From Lachnospiraceae bacterium (GTDB lineage: Bacteria; Bacillota; Clostridia; Lachnospirales; Lachnospiraceae), in NCBI GenBank assembly GCA_017626095.1, contig JAGAJL010000024.1, positions 1 through 64,000 on the forward strand: a DNA stretch of 64,000 nucleotides. Direction: 5' to 3'. A program made the position numbers and the translations under genes. The notes under the pieces were generated by a model, which saw only the letters and a program-made list of their open reading frames with translations, did not search any database and was not told the DNA's origin. The stretch's first letter is position 1. Every line of letters begins with the position of its first letter. Of this stretch, positions 44,845-54,211 are shown piece by piece.

Positions 44845-44983
44845 CGTTTTCTCCTTGTTTTCTCAGTCTCTTGGAAACGTTTTTCTTTTGAGATGCTTCT
44901 TTTGGCACTTTTTCTTTGTTTCCTTAAAGATGTTTTTATAGAACAAAATCAAATTAATAATGATCTATATTTTCCAATTTATC

Positions 44984-45002
44984 GTGACAAAAGAACCGTT
45001 CC
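44984..45002 (-). repeat. dispersed GGGACG-type repeat between def and fmt
   Basis: The minus strand reads GGAACGGTTCTTTTGTCAC, one base different from the GGGACGGTTCTTTTGTCAC at 59464-59482. It lies 27 bp after the def stop. Confidence 0.7.
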
Positions 45003-45029
45003 AACTGATTAGTCGCGTTTTTCCTGCTC

Positions 45030-45506
45030 TCATTCTTCCTCCGGTGCCTCAGCGACATCATACAAAGGACCTTCTACCAATTCCGTATAAACATGTCCGT
45101 CTAAATGGTCAATTTCGTGCATCATTGCACGTGCCAGCAGTTCGGTTCCCTCGATTTCGAAAGGCTCCATGTTTTCATTATATGCAAGTACCTTGACATA
45201 ATTGGGTCTTGTTACAACGCCGCATTTCCCGGGAACGGAAAGGCAGCCTTCCTGTCCGGTCTGTTCGCCGCTGGTCTCTAATACCTTTGGATTGATCAAC
45301 AAAATCGGGTCATCTCCACAGTCGATGACACAGATTCTTTTTAAAATACCAACCTGTGGAGCAGCAAGACCTACACCTTCTGCCTCATACATGGTCTCAA
45401 ACATATCATCGATCAAATCTTTCGTACGTTCCGTTACTTCTTTTACTTCCTTACATTTCTTGTTTAGAACAGGATCTCCCAATTCCCTAATGTTTCTTAA
45501 AGCCAT
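45030..45506 (-). CDS. def: peptide deformylase
   Basis: A 158-residue metallo-hydrolase that removes the formyl group from nascent proteins. The three family motifs are present: GVGLAAPQVG (about residues 45-54), EGCLSVPG with the metal Cys, and MMHEIDHLDG with two metal His and the catalytic Glu. AGGAGG precedes the ATG. It lies 10 bp after priA, in the same order as in many Firmicutes. Confidence 0.97.
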   Translation of the reverse strand: MALRNIRELGDPVLNKKCKEVKEVTERTKDLIDDMFETMYEAEGVGLAAPQVGILKRICVIDCGDDPILLINPKVLETSGEQTGQEGCLSVPGKCGVVTRPNYVKVLAYNENMEPFEIEGTELLARAMMHEIDHLDGHVYTELVEGPLYDVAEAPEEE

Positions 45507-45516
45507 TTTCTTCCTC

Positions 45517-47754
45517 CTAATATCCGTTCATGGGATCAAAGTCAAAATAAACGCAGCAACGGCTCCATTCTTTTTTCTTTTGTTCCATCAACGCTTCTGT
45601 TAGATCTTTAACCTCTGTCAATTTGTTATATTCATCATGTCTGATATAAATTATCTTTCGATAAATATCATTAATTTTTCCAATCGTTGCATCGGCCGGT
45701 CCGATGATTTGATAAAAAATATCCAGTTCTTGTTTCAACTTTTCGCTTAGTGATACTGCGACCTCATCAAGTAGTGTCTTAACATCCGATGCAAGTAAAA
45801 TTGCCAGCATATGTTTCACCGGCGGATATCCGCATACTTCCCGATATGCAATTTCGCTTTTATAAAAACTGTCATAGTCCTGATTTGCGGCAGTCACAAC
45901 TGCATAATGCTCCGGTTGATAGGTCTGTATCACCGCTTCTCCGGCAATTTCTCCCCTGCCGGCCCTTCCCACGGCCTGTGTCAGAAGCTGGAATGTACGC
46001 TCTGCTGCCTGATAATCCCCCACAGAAAGAGATAAATCAGCCGCCAGTACCCCAACCAACGTTACCATGGGAAAATCATGACCTTTTACAATCATCTGTG
46101 TCCCGATTAAAATATCTGCTTCCTGCTCTGCAAACGCAGAAAGAATTTTTTCATATCCGTCTTTTGTCTGTGTTGTATCCTTATCCATACGCAGAATTCT
46201 CGCCTGCGGAAACATCTTTTGAACACTTTGTTCCACCTGCTCGGTTCCTGCCTTAAATCCGGCGATATGCTTCGAACCGCATTCCGGACAAAGCTTTACA
46301 ACCGGCATCTCATAACCGCAATAATGACACATCATCCTCTGATTGCCATGCATGGTCAGGGAAACATCACAATGCGGACATTTTACCACATATCCGCAAT
46401 TTCTACAGGATAAAAAGCCAACGTATCCACGTCGGTTTAAAAACAACATAATCTGCTGCTTTTTTTCCAGACGGTCTTTTATTTTCTCATATAAAAGCCT
46501 TGATAAAATACTTCGGTTTCCTTTTCTTAATTCTTCCCGAAGATCAACGGTATATACCGTTGGAAGTAAACGATTTTGATACCGGTTCTTTAAACAAAAA
46601 TATCCATATTCGCCGGCTTGTGCACGATAAAAACCGGTCACAGACGGTGTAGCCGAACCCAATATCACACTTGCATGCATGGTGGATGCAATATATTCTG
46701 CCGTCTCTCTTGCGTGAAACTTTGGCATGTTGTCACTTTTATAACTTCCTTCATGCTCCTCGTCTATAATAATCAGTCCCAAATTGGGAAACGGTGTAAA
46801 CAATGCGCTTCTTGGTCCGATCATAATCCCAATCTGCCCCTTTTTGGCTCTTTCAAACTGATCAAAACGTTCTCCTTTTGAAAGCTTGGAATGCATGACC
46901 GAAACGCAGTCTCCAAATCTTTTATAAAATCGCAAAACTGTCTGATAGGTCAACGCGATTTCCGGTATCAGAACAATAACCTGCTTTTCTTTTTCCAGTA
47001 CAGAAGCAATGATTTCCATATATACTTCGGTTTTACCGCTTCCGGTTACTCCTCTGAGCAAATAGGTTTTTCTGATATCTGCTTCATAATCACGAATAAA
47101 CGAATCCACAACAGACTGTTGCTCAGAATTTAAAGTGTTTTTCTGCATCATAGTCTGGCGGACCCTGACCGGATTGCGATATTCGGTCCGTTTCTCAATG
47201 CGGATGATATTCTGTTTTTCCAACGCCTTTATGGTTGGTGCGGATATGTTGAGCTTTCCTGTCACAAATTCATAAGACAAGCTGTCAACATCCCTGAATG
47301 CCTCCAAAAGCCGCACTTTTGCAACATGATGCTTTTTATTTGCTGTAACAAGTGCCTCTTCCAGTTCTTCTTTTGTTGCACAAAGTATCAGGTCTTTTTG
47401 CTCAATCTGCCTGACCTTTTCCTTTACCGGAAGAACGGTTTTCAATGCAGCGATCAAAGTTGAACCATAGTTTTTTCTCATCCAGGATGCTAAGGCAATA
47501 CTTCTTCCTTCTGCTGTGATCCCGGTTGAAACCACCTCTGCAACCTCTTTGCACAATTCTTCCGGATATTCCGACTGATCGGTTAATTCTAAAACAAACC
47601 CTTTAATCAGCTTATTGCCTTTTCCGAACGGAATGAGCACCTGCATCCCCGGCTCCAGCTTATCCTGCAAATCCTTTGGAATTTTATATTGAAACGGTTT
47701 ATCTACTTTTTCGTGTGAAATGTCCACACAGATATTTGCATATTTATAATTCAT
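45517..47754 (-). CDS. priA: primosomal replication helicase PriA
   Basis: A 745-residue superfamily 2 helicase that restarts stalled forks. An N-terminal 3'-DNA-binding domain is followed by Walker A GVTGSGKTEVYM (about residues 240-251), the IDEEHEGSYK box and a zinc region of eight cysteines between helicase lobes (CRNCGYVVKCPHC to CPECGSKH). The helicase C-terminal lobe includes GTQMIVKGHDFP and QAVGRAGRG. The start follows the murE stop by 8 bp with a weak ribosome binding site, which suggests coupling. Confidence 0.96.
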   Translation of the reverse strand: MNYKYANICVDISHEKVDKPFQYKIPKDLQDKLEPGMQVLIPFGKGNKLIKGFVLELTDQSEYPEELCKEVAEVVSTGITAEGRSIALASWMRKNYGSTLIAALKTVLPVKEKVRQIEQKDLILCATKEELEEALVTANKKHHVAKVRLLEAFRDVDSLSYEFVTGKLNISAPTIKALEKQNIIRIEKRTEYRNPVRVRQTMMQKNTLNSEQQSVVDSFIRDYEADIRKTYLLRGVTGSGKTEVYMEIIASVLEKEKQVIVLIPEIALTYQTVLRFYKRFGDCVSVMHSKLSKGERFDQFERAKKGQIGIMIGPRSALFTPFPNLGLIIIDEEHEGSYKSDNMPKFHARETAEYIASTMHASVILGSATPSVTGFYRAQAGEYGYFCLKNRYQNRLLPTVYTVDLREELRKGNRSILSRLLYEKIKDRLEKKQQIMLFLNRRGYVGFLSCRNCGYVVKCPHCDVSLTMHGNQRMMCHYCGYEMPVVKLCPECGSKHIAGFKAGTEQVEQSVQKMFPQARILRMDKDTTQTKDGYEKILSAFAEQEADILIGTQMIVKGHDFPMVTLVGVLAADLSLSVGDYQAAERTFQLLTQAVGRAGRGEIAGEAVIQTYQPEHYAVVTAANQDYDSFYKSEIAYREVCGYPPVKHMLAILLASDVKTLLDEVAVSLSEKLKQELDIFYQIIGPADATIGKINDIYRKIIYIRHDEYNKLTEVKDLTEALMEQKKKEWSRCCVYFDFDPMNGY

Positions 47755-47762
47755 AGAATCCC

Positions 47763-49274
47763 TTAGTTTATCTTAACAGCTTCCGGAGCCTGCTGACGTC
47801 CGGCCAAAACATCCGCAATGATATCTCTCTCATCCATCGGATATTTTTTCCCTTCAATTTCCTGATAATCTTCATGTCCTTTTCCGGCAAGCACCACAAC
47901 ATCTCCCGGCTGACCGTATTTGATCACATAGGCAATTGCTTCCCTGCGGTCCGGAATTTCAACGTATTCGCCATTTGTTTTTGCAATTCCGGTTTTGATA
48001 TCTGCAATAATATCCTCCGGCTTTTCAAATCTGGGATTATCCGAGGTAATGACGGTTAAATCAGCCAACTTACCACTTACTTCTCCCATTTCGTAGCGTC
48101 TTATCTTGGACCGGTTACCACCGCATCCAAACAGGCAGACTAAGCGTTTAGGATGATACTCCTTTAATGTCGTCAATAAACTTTCTAATGACATGGCATT
48201 ATGCGCATAATCAATCATTAACGTAAATTGATTGGAAACTTTAACAAGCTCAATACGACCTTTAACTTTTGCCTCTTTTAAGGCATCCTGCATTTTTTTG
48301 TCGTCTATTCCAAAATGATGACAGATTGCAATGGCTGTCAACGCATTGTATACACTGAAACGCCCCGGTGCATGGAATTCCACTTCAAAATCTAAATAGC
48401 CCTTGACCTTAAAATCAACACCCAGATAACCTTCGCCTTTTAAGAGATGCACATCCTCTGCATATAAATCTGCTTCCGAAGAAAAGCCATAGGTTTCCAG
48501 TTCACATGTATGCCCTTCAACTACCTGTTTCCAGTGTGCATCATCAAAGTTTACAATGCCTTTTTTACATTGTTTAAACAACAAGCCCTTGCAGTGCATA
48601 TAGTCTTCAAAATCTTTATGCTCATTAGAACCGATATGATCCGGCTCCAAATTTGTAAAAATACCAAGTTCAAAGGTAAATCCCTGTGTACGATGCTGCA
48701 TCAGTCCCTGGGAGGAAACTTCCATAACAACCATATCACATCCGGCATCTGCCATTTGACGGAAATATTGTTGCAGCACATAGGATTCCGGTGTTGTATT
48801 ATTGGCGGGAATATGAACATCTCCAATAATTGCTTCAATCGTTCCGACAAGCCCCACACGGTATCCGGCATGCTCAAGTATGGATTTTACCAGATAAGTC
48901 GTCGTCGTTTTTCCTTTCGTACCGGTCACTCCGATTACCTTTAACTGATTGGCAGGATGATCAAAGAAAGCGGCTGAAATAAATGCCAGTGCATATCGGG
49001 TATCGTCCACCTTAATAACCGTCACATCCGCGTCTTTAGGCAGTTCAATCTCATGGCTGACCACAATTGCCTTTGCTCCGTTTTGTGCCACTTCTGTCGC
49101 TTTATCATGTGCATCAAAATTTGCACCTTTGATACAGACAAACATGCAGTCCTTTGTCACTGCATTGGAATTATATACTAAATCCGTTATCTCTTGGGAA
49201 ATCTTACCGCAAAGCACTTCATATGTAAGCCCTTCTAATAACTCTTCACAAGTTTTCTTTTTGAATTCTGCCAT
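47763..49274 (-). CDS. murE: UDP-MurNAc-tripeptide synthetase MurE
   Basis: A 503-residue Mur ligase that adds the third amino acid to the peptidoglycan precursor. The ATP site is GVTGTKGKTTTTYLV (about residues 114-128); the carbamylated Lys is expected in MHCKGLLFKQ; and SDNPRFEKPEDI carries DNPR, the motif of meso-diaminopimelate-adding enzymes. It leads a long operon away from the dcw cluster, where murE normally sits. A TTGAAA-17-TATTCT promoter and an A-rich repeat lie upstream. Confidence 0.94.
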   Translation of the reverse strand: MAEFKKKTCEELLEGLTYEVLCGKISQEITDLVYNSNAVTKDCMFVCIKGANFDAHDKATEVAQNGAKAIVVSHEIELPKDADVTVIKVDDTRYALAFISAAFFDHPANQLKVIGVTGTKGKTTTTYLVKSILEHAGYRVGLVGTIEAIIGDVHIPANNTTPESYVLQQYFRQMADAGCDMVVMEVSSQGLMQHRTQGFTFELGIFTNLEPDHIGSNEHKDFEDYMHCKGLLFKQCKKGIVNFDDAHWKQVVEGHTCELETYGFSSEADLYAEDVHLLKGEGYLGVDFKVKGYLDFEVEFHAPGRFSVYNALTAIAICHHFGIDDKKMQDALKEAKVKGRIELVKVSNQFTLMIDYAHNAMSLESLLTTLKEYHPKRLVCLFGCGGNRSKIRRYEMGEVSGKLADLTVITSDNPRFEKPEDIIADIKTGIAKTNGEYVEIPDRREAIAYVIKYGQPGDVVVLAGKGHEDYQEIEGKKYPMDERDIIADVLAGRQQAPEAVKIN

Positions 49275-49344
49275 ATTTCATCATCCTTTCATACTGCTTC
49301 CTACGCTCTGTCTTTCGAAATATTAAACATAATGAACCTATATT

Positions 49345-49373
49345 AGAATAGCACATATAGTATGTTTTTTCAA
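49345..49373 (-). promoter_or_regulatory. promoter of the murE-rpe operon
   Basis: TTGAAA (49368-49373) and TATTCT (49345-49350) with a 17-bp spacer, 71 bp before murE. Confidence 0.6.
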
Positions 49374-49384
49374 CGAATCTACTA

Positions 49385-49497
49385 TATATGTTTCCGGTTC
49401 TTGCTTTTGGTTTTATTCTTGCGTTTGTTTCTTGTTTTATTCTCGCTTTTGTTTCTGGTTTGTTCTTATTGTTTTGTTTCTTGTTTCTATTCTGTAG
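49385..49497 (-). repeat. A-rich tandem repeat upstream of the murE promoter
   Basis: On the minus strand three loose units of about 23-25 bp, each starting AGAAACAAA and two containing GCRAGAATAAAAC, stand directly upstream of the -35. The position and base content resemble an extended UP element (inference). Confidence 0.5.
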
Positions 49498-49596
49498 CTC
49501 ATGCTCCGAGGCATACTTTCCCCTTTTCTTTCATTCTCTGGTATGTCTGTCTTGCAGTTTTTGAAACATATGCTAAAATGATTGATGCCAGACATC

Positions 49597-49659
49597 TGAC
49601 CGGATTATCGCTTGACCGGATTGTCTATTGACAGGATTATCTCTGACCCAACTGTCTTT
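49597..49659 (+). repeat. four tandem 15-16 bp repeats upstream of EamA
   Basis: TGACCGGATTATCGCT, TGACCGGATTGTCTAT, TGACAGGATTATCTC and TGACCCAACTGTCTTT follow one another without gaps, ending 55 bp before the start codon. They could be regulator sites. Confidence 0.65.
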
Positions 49660-49713
49660 TATCAGGAAATTTTTAATTTCTTAGAATGACACTTTATCTA
49701 TATGGAGGTACTT

Positions 49714-50664
49714 ATGAAAAATAAAACAACCAGAAATTCCTTCTTATTAGTTCTGACAGCATTGATCTGGGGAATTGCATTTGTAGCACAGAGTGAAGGT
49801 GGGGATGCCATCGGACCTTATTCTTTCAACTGTATTCGATTTTTGATTGGAGGTTTCGTGCTAATTCCGGTTATTAAACTCTTAGACCGATTGGGTTATA
49901 CCGGCAAAAAAACTACCACACCCGAATCCCAAAAAACTCTGCTAAAAGGCGGCGTCATATGTGGAATTATTCTATGCATTGCATCCAACCTCCAACAGGC
50001 AGGTATCTATATGGGCTGTCCGGCCGGAAAAGCGGGTTTTTTAACCGCCTGTTATATTATACTGGTTCCAATACTTGGACTATTCTTAAAAAAGAAATGT
50101 TCTATAAGAGTCTGGATTGGTATCATCCTGACCGTGATCGGTTTATACTTACTATGCTTAAATGAAACCCTAACCTTACAACCGCAGGACATCCTGGTTT
50201 TGATCTGCGCATTGTGCTTTGCTTTTCATATTCTTGCGGTGGACCATTTCACACCGCTTGTAGAAGGCATCCGCATGTCCTGCATCCAATTTTTTGTTGC
50301 CGGATGTATTACTGCTGTTCCTATGCTACTCTTTGAGATGAAACCCTTTAGCGGAAACCTTTTTATATGGGGAAGGGCTTTTCAGACATCTGATGCCTGG
50401 ATTCCTCTTTTGTATGCCGGAATTCTTTCCTGCGGCGTTGCATATACCTTGCAAATCATCGGACAGGAAGATGTAAATCCTGCAGTAGCATCTTTGCTCA
50501 TGAGTTTGGAATCGGTTTTCTCTGTCTTAGCAGGCTTTCTCTTATTACACCAAAAACTAAGCGTACGCGAATTATCCGGTTGTGCATTTATTTTTGCAGC
50601 TGTCATTCTGGCACAACTTCCTGTTAAAGTAAAAAGCCCATCCATCAAAAAAGAAAATAACTGA
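49714..50664 (+). CDS. EamA/DMT family transporter
   Basis: A 316-residue membrane protein with ten hydrophobic helices in two EamA repeats (first about residues 5-145, second about 155-305). Typical segments are LIWGIAFVAQSEG in helix 1, NLQQAGIYMGCPAGKAGFLTACYIILVP and ASLLMSLESVFSVLAGFLLL in the second repeat. The substrate, probably a metabolite or amino acid, is not known. The frame opens at an ATG at 49702, but GGAGG within it serves the ATG at 49714. Confidence 0.88.
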   Translation: MKNKTTRNSFLLVLTALIWGIAFVAQSEGGDAIGPYSFNCIRFLIGGFVLIPVIKLLDRLGYTGKKTTTPESQKTLLKGGVICGIILCIASNLQQAGIYMGCPAGKAGFLTACYIILVPILGLFLKKKCSIRVWIGIILTVIGLYLLCLNETLTLQPQDILVLICALCFAFHILAVDHFTPLVEGIRMSCIQFFVAGCITAVPMLLFEMKPFSGNLFIWGRAFQTSDAWIPLLYAGILSCGVAYTLQIIGQEDVNPAVASLLMSLESVFSVLAGFLLLHQKLSVRELSGCAFIFAAVILAQLPVKVKSPSIKKENN

Positions 50665-50837
50665 GGTCATTTATAAAGCATGTAACTCATTGATGTTAAA
50701 CAAAAACTGTTAAACTAACTCACTTAGAACATCAATTAAGATAATCCCAAAATATGGTTTTAGAATATGATTTATGAATGTAAAATCAGCATGTGAAATT
50801 AGAATATAAATTGAAATAAAGAAGAATAATAGACAAA

Positions 50838-50870
50838 GCAAAAACCCCAACCAACGTTGGGGTTTTCGCT
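50838..50870. terminator. bidirectional terminator between EamA and pfkB
   Basis: AAAACCCCAAC (50841-50851) and GTTGGGGTTTT (50856-50866) form a perfect 11-bp stem with a CAAC loop and U-rich 3' arms on both strands. Confidence 0.75.
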
Positions 50871-50883
50871 TGAATTCTTATGA

Positions 50884-50893
50884 GGGGGGGGGG
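50884..50893. repeat. run of ten G
   Basis: A G10 homopolymer stands in an AT-rich intergenic region between the terminator and palindromic element copy 2. No gene reads through it. Confidence 0.8.
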
Positions 50894-51012
50894 AGATAGT
50901 GAGTTTTGCTTCAACTATCTTGATACCAACTATACTGACAAAATGTGTTCATTTTGTGATTAAAATATGAAAAAAAATGAAACTTTCTTAACTGTTTCTT
51001 TATTTTTTATTA

Positions 51013-51248
51013 CCTTTTCGGATTTGTGTTCCTATTTTATATCTTTATCACCGGCTTTCACAAGGTTTCGTGTCTTTCTTAGCACCATAAGCGAACAAAA
51101 ATAATGACCGGTTTCAACTGTTTGAAGACAAAGTCTGAGTTTTGAAACCGGTCATTTAATAATACTTTGTGAGCATGGCGCTTAGAAAGCCTAGAAACCG
51201 AAGTACAAGGAGATGAAGATATAAAATAGGAACACAAATCCCAAAAGG
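51013..51248 (-). repeat. long palindromic element, copy 2 (236 bp)
   Basis: Same design as copy 1, in opposite orientation. Outer arms are CCTTTTCGGATTTGTGTTCC at the left and GGAACACAAATCCCAAAAGG at the right. The inner stem is ATGACCGGTTTCAA/TTGAAACCGGTCAT, where copies 1 and 3 have GCCCGG/CCGGGC. The apex on the minus strand is CTCAGACTTTGTCTTC. It ends 9 bp before the pfkB stop codon. Confidence 0.85.
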
Positions 51249-51257
51249 GAATCATTT

Positions 51258-52184
51258 TTACACCGTCACAATTACAACATCCTGAATCAATGTTTCCATG
51301 GTATCCTGCGGAATCATTCCACTCTCCAATGTCGTTGCATTGGCGGCTGATACACCTGCGGCAAACTTCATGGTATCTTCATCATTCAATCCCTGAATCA
51401 TTCCTAAAATCATAGCTGCAACGACACAGTCTCCGCATCCGACAGTGTTGACTTTTTTAATCCGGGGCGGAACTGCTTTTATCACTTTTGTTTTCGTAAT
51501 CTGTAAAAGTCCCTTATCTCCCATGGACACAACAACCTTAACAACACCGGCCTTAATATATTCATATGCGGCCTGAATGATTTCAGCCTCCGTGGAAAGC
51601 TTTTTGCCAACCGCATATTCTAATTCCCGACGATTTGGCTTAATGCAGTATGGCACAGCTTCAATCCCTCTTTTTAAAGGTTCGCCGCTTGCATCCAAAA
51701 ACGCTTTTGCACCATGATCATTGCAAATCTTAATCAGTTTCGCATAGAAATCTTCGGGAAGTCCTTCTGTCAAGCTTCCGGATAAAACAACATATTCGCT
51801 GATTTTTACCAATTCACGGAAACGGTCCATAAAATCTTCACGCTCAAAAGAAAGGATCTTGGGACCCGGCTCTAAAATCTCTGTGACATACCCGTCATCA
51901 CCGATGATATTCATATTAGAGCGCGTTAATCCGCGAATATTCGTGAAAGATGTGTTAACCCCCATATTGCGTAGCTCTTCTTCAATAAATTCACCGGTAT
52001 AGCCTCCGACAAATCCGGTCGCAGTTACATGTGCATCAAACTGTCTCAATACCTTTGTAACATTAACCGCCTTCCCGCCCGGAATGCTGACCAGATCCCG
52101 CATACGGTTGATCTGACCAATCATTACATTGGATGTATTATAAGTTTTATCAATTGCCGGATTACAGCTTACTGTTAATATCAT
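51258..52184 (-). CDS. PfkB family hexose-phosphate kinase (1-phosphofructokinase type)
   Basis: A 308-residue ribokinase-fold enzyme of the 1-phosphofructokinase/tagatose-6-phosphate kinase group. N-terminal VSCNPAIDKTY and PGGKAVNVTKVLRQF bind the sugar phosphate. The ATP and catalytic segment reads NTVGCGDCVVA where most relatives have GAGD; the catalytic Asp is kept. No fru or lac transport genes are adjacent, so the substrate is open. A TGGACA-17-TAAACT pair lies 104 bp upstream. Confidence 0.88.
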   Translation of the reverse strand: MILTVSCNPAIDKTYNTSNVMIGQINRMRDLVSIPGGKAVNVTKVLRQFDAHVTATGFVGGYTGEFIEEELRNMGVNTSFTNIRGLTRSNMNIIGDDGYVTEILEPGPKILSFEREDFMDRFRELVKISEYVVLSGSLTEGLPEDFYAKLIKICNDHGAKAFLDASGEPLKRGIEAVPYCIKPNRRELEYAVGKKLSTEAEIIQAAYEYIKAGVVKVVVSMGDKGLLQITKTKVIKAVPPRIKKVNTVGCGDCVVAAMILGMIQGLNDEDTMKFAAGVSAANATTLESGMIPQDTMETLIQDVVIVTV

Positions 52185-52287
52185 ATGTACCCCTCGCTAT
52201 GTTTTACATTTTTTATATCGTACTTCATGTTTTCTAACTATGTTATGATTTTACTTCACTTTTCTTAAAATAACATGTCTCGATTTA

Positions 52288-52316
52288 AGTTTACATAATT
52301 TATCAAATTTTGTCCA
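52288..52316 (-). promoter_or_regulatory. putative pfkB promoter
   Basis: TGGACA (52311-52316) and TAAACT (52288-52293) with a 17-bp spacer. The rest of the 308-bp gap between pfkB and recJ is AT-rich and holds nothing I recognise. Confidence 0.4.
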
Positions 52317-52492
52317 GTATCTTTTCGATGCAGAATTCCAGAATCTATAAAATTTGCTCTTTTTCATTATTACAACAAAAATCTATAAAACCATTCTTCA
52401 TATAAGCACTATCTTTATTTGTACACGATCTGTATTCATACACAATCTGCATTTGAATTACAAACCACTAATCCAATAACACTCTTCTTCCA

Positions 52493-54211
52493 TCAATACC
52501 ACTCAATATGGCGTATTTTCATCTGCAAAGAACGATAGCCTCCATACTCATTCCACTCAGGTGAATAGGCAATTCTCGCTTTCTTTTCTAAACTATTCAA
52601 ATAGTCCTGCATAAAAGTATCACCGTCACAAAAACAAATCCCGACTGCTGTACTGTTTTCTTCATTTCTAAGCTGCATACGAACAACATTGTGCTTATCG
52701 CCCATCACTCGAACCTGACTGACATAAACTCTTTCTGCAAACAACGGTTTTTCATTCCCATTTCCATAGGGCTCCAGTTTTTCGAGTTCATTCATCAGAC
52801 GGTCGGACACCCAGCCAAGCTTCATTTGCAAATCAAGCATCAGGGTCTCTTCCAGATCACAATCACGAAGAGTACAGACCTCGTTGATGCGCTCACGGAA
52901 TATTTCAACCTGATCCGACGGCAAAGACAGTCCGGCTGCAAGCTTATGCCCTCCGTATTTTAAAAATAAATCTTTTACCTTTGTCATCTCATCATACATA
53001 TGATAAGCTTCTATGCTTCGACCGGAGCCTTTTACACAATCATCTCCATTGGTCAAAACAAAGGTCGGACGATAATACTTTTTGCAAAGTCTTCCCGCAA
53101 TAATACCTGCCAATGATTCATGCACATCAGGAAGATAGACAACCAACACCCGATCTTTTAATAGTCCCTGTGCCTCTATCATTTCATAAGCTTTCTTTTC
53201 TCCCTGCGTTGTTAAATCCTGTCTTTCCTGATTTAACTGTTTCAAACTTATCGCAAGAACATCCGCTTCTTCTTTTGTCGTGGCGCACAACAGTTCAATC
53301 ACACGATATGCATCATCCAGGCGTCCGGAAGCATTAAAACAGGGTCCCAAAACAAAACCGATATGATAAGGAGTAATCTCTTTATTCTCTAAATCGCATG
53401 CAGAGATTAATGCCTGCAATCCCATGTTTGGGAATGTTTTCATCTTTTTCAATCCGTACTTTACAATGATACGGTTCTCATCAATCAGATCCATAACATC
53501 TCCGACCGTTGCAAATGCCGCAAACACCAGACATTCCTCAAGCACGGCATTCACCCGCTGTATCAGTGCACAAATTACTTTATACGCCACAACTGCACCA
53601 CAGATATTCTGAAACGGATAGGTACAATCCTCCTGTTTGGGATCAATCACGGCATCTGCCGGAGGCAGAATATAATTGCGACCTCCATCCGTATCTTCAT
53701 AAGGCACTTCATGATGATCGGTTACAATGACACAAATCCCATGTTCCTTTGCCCGCTTAATCTGATCATATGCCGCAATCCCATTATCGCAGGTAATAAT
53801 CAAATCCACACCATCCTCCACGGCTTCATCAATCAAACGGTCATTTAGCCCATATCCATCTGTTACACGATGCGGAATCCGAATATCAATACCATAACAA
53901 TTCTTTTTCACAAAAGAAAGACCTTTATACAATATGTATGCGGAACAAATTCCGTCAATATCATAGTCTCCGATAATCCGGATACGTTTGTTTTTCTGTA
54001 TGTATTCATCCAGTAAAGAAACCGCTTTTTTCATATCTTTTAGCAACATCGGATCATACATATCTGCCTGTGTTCCGTTTAAAAAGCGCTCCACCTGCAC
54101 ATCCTCCGTAATCCCTCTGTTTACCATGATCTTTGCAGTCAACGGACTAATCCCATGCCCCTTTGCCAAAAGATCAAAATCAGCCCTTTTGGGATTCAAT
54201 TGCCACTTCAT
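52493..54211 (-). CDS. recJ: single-stranded-DNA exonuclease RecJ
   Basis: A 572-residue DHH-family 5'-3' exonuclease. Motifs in order are GDYDIDGICSAYIL (about residues 81-94), IITCDNGIAAYDQI, VTDHHEVP and the DHHA1 part KGSGRSIEAYHMYDEM with GGHKLAAGLSL; an OB-fold ends the protein. The open frame reaches 54253, but the ATG at 54211 follows AGAGG. At 572 residues it is at the short end for RecJ and lacks the extra C-terminal domain of longer Firmicutes forms. Confidence 0.93.
   Translation of the reverse strand: MKWQLNPKRADFDLLAKGHGISPLTAKIMVNRGITEDVQVERFLNGTQADMYDPMLLKDMKKAVSLLDEYIQKNKRIRIIGDYDIDGICSAYILYKGLSFVKKNCYGIDIRIPHRVTDGYGLNDRLIDEAVEDGVDLIITCDNGIAAYDQIKRAKEHGICVIVTDHHEVPYEDTDGGRNYILPPADAVIDPKQEDCTYPFQNICGAVVAYKVICALIQRVNAVLEECLVFAAFATVGDVMDLIDENRIIVKYGLKKMKTFPNMGLQALISACDLENKEITPYHIGFVLGPCFNASGRLDDAYRVIELLCATTKEEADVLAISLKQLNQERQDLTTQGEKKAYEMIEAQGLLKDRVLVVYLPDVHESLAGIIAGRLCKKYYRPTFVLTNGDDCVKGSGRSIEAYHMYDEMTKVKDLFLKYGGHKLAAGLSLPSDQVEIFRERINEVCTLRDCDLEETLMLDLQMKLGWVSDRLMNELEKLEPYGNGNEKPLFAERVYVSQVRVMGDKHNVVRMQLRNEENSTAVGICFCDGDTFMQDYLNSLEKKARIAYSPEWNEYGGYRSLQMKIRHIEWY

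Noticed and set aside
45789-46256. A 155-residue plus-strand ORF opposite priA
   Set aside because: It is antisense to the conserved helicase and zinc region, with no recognisable domain or start signal.
49597-49659. Possible CRISPR array from short tandem repeats
   Set aside because: Units are only 15-16 bp, lie directly end to end without spacers, and no cas gene is present in the window.
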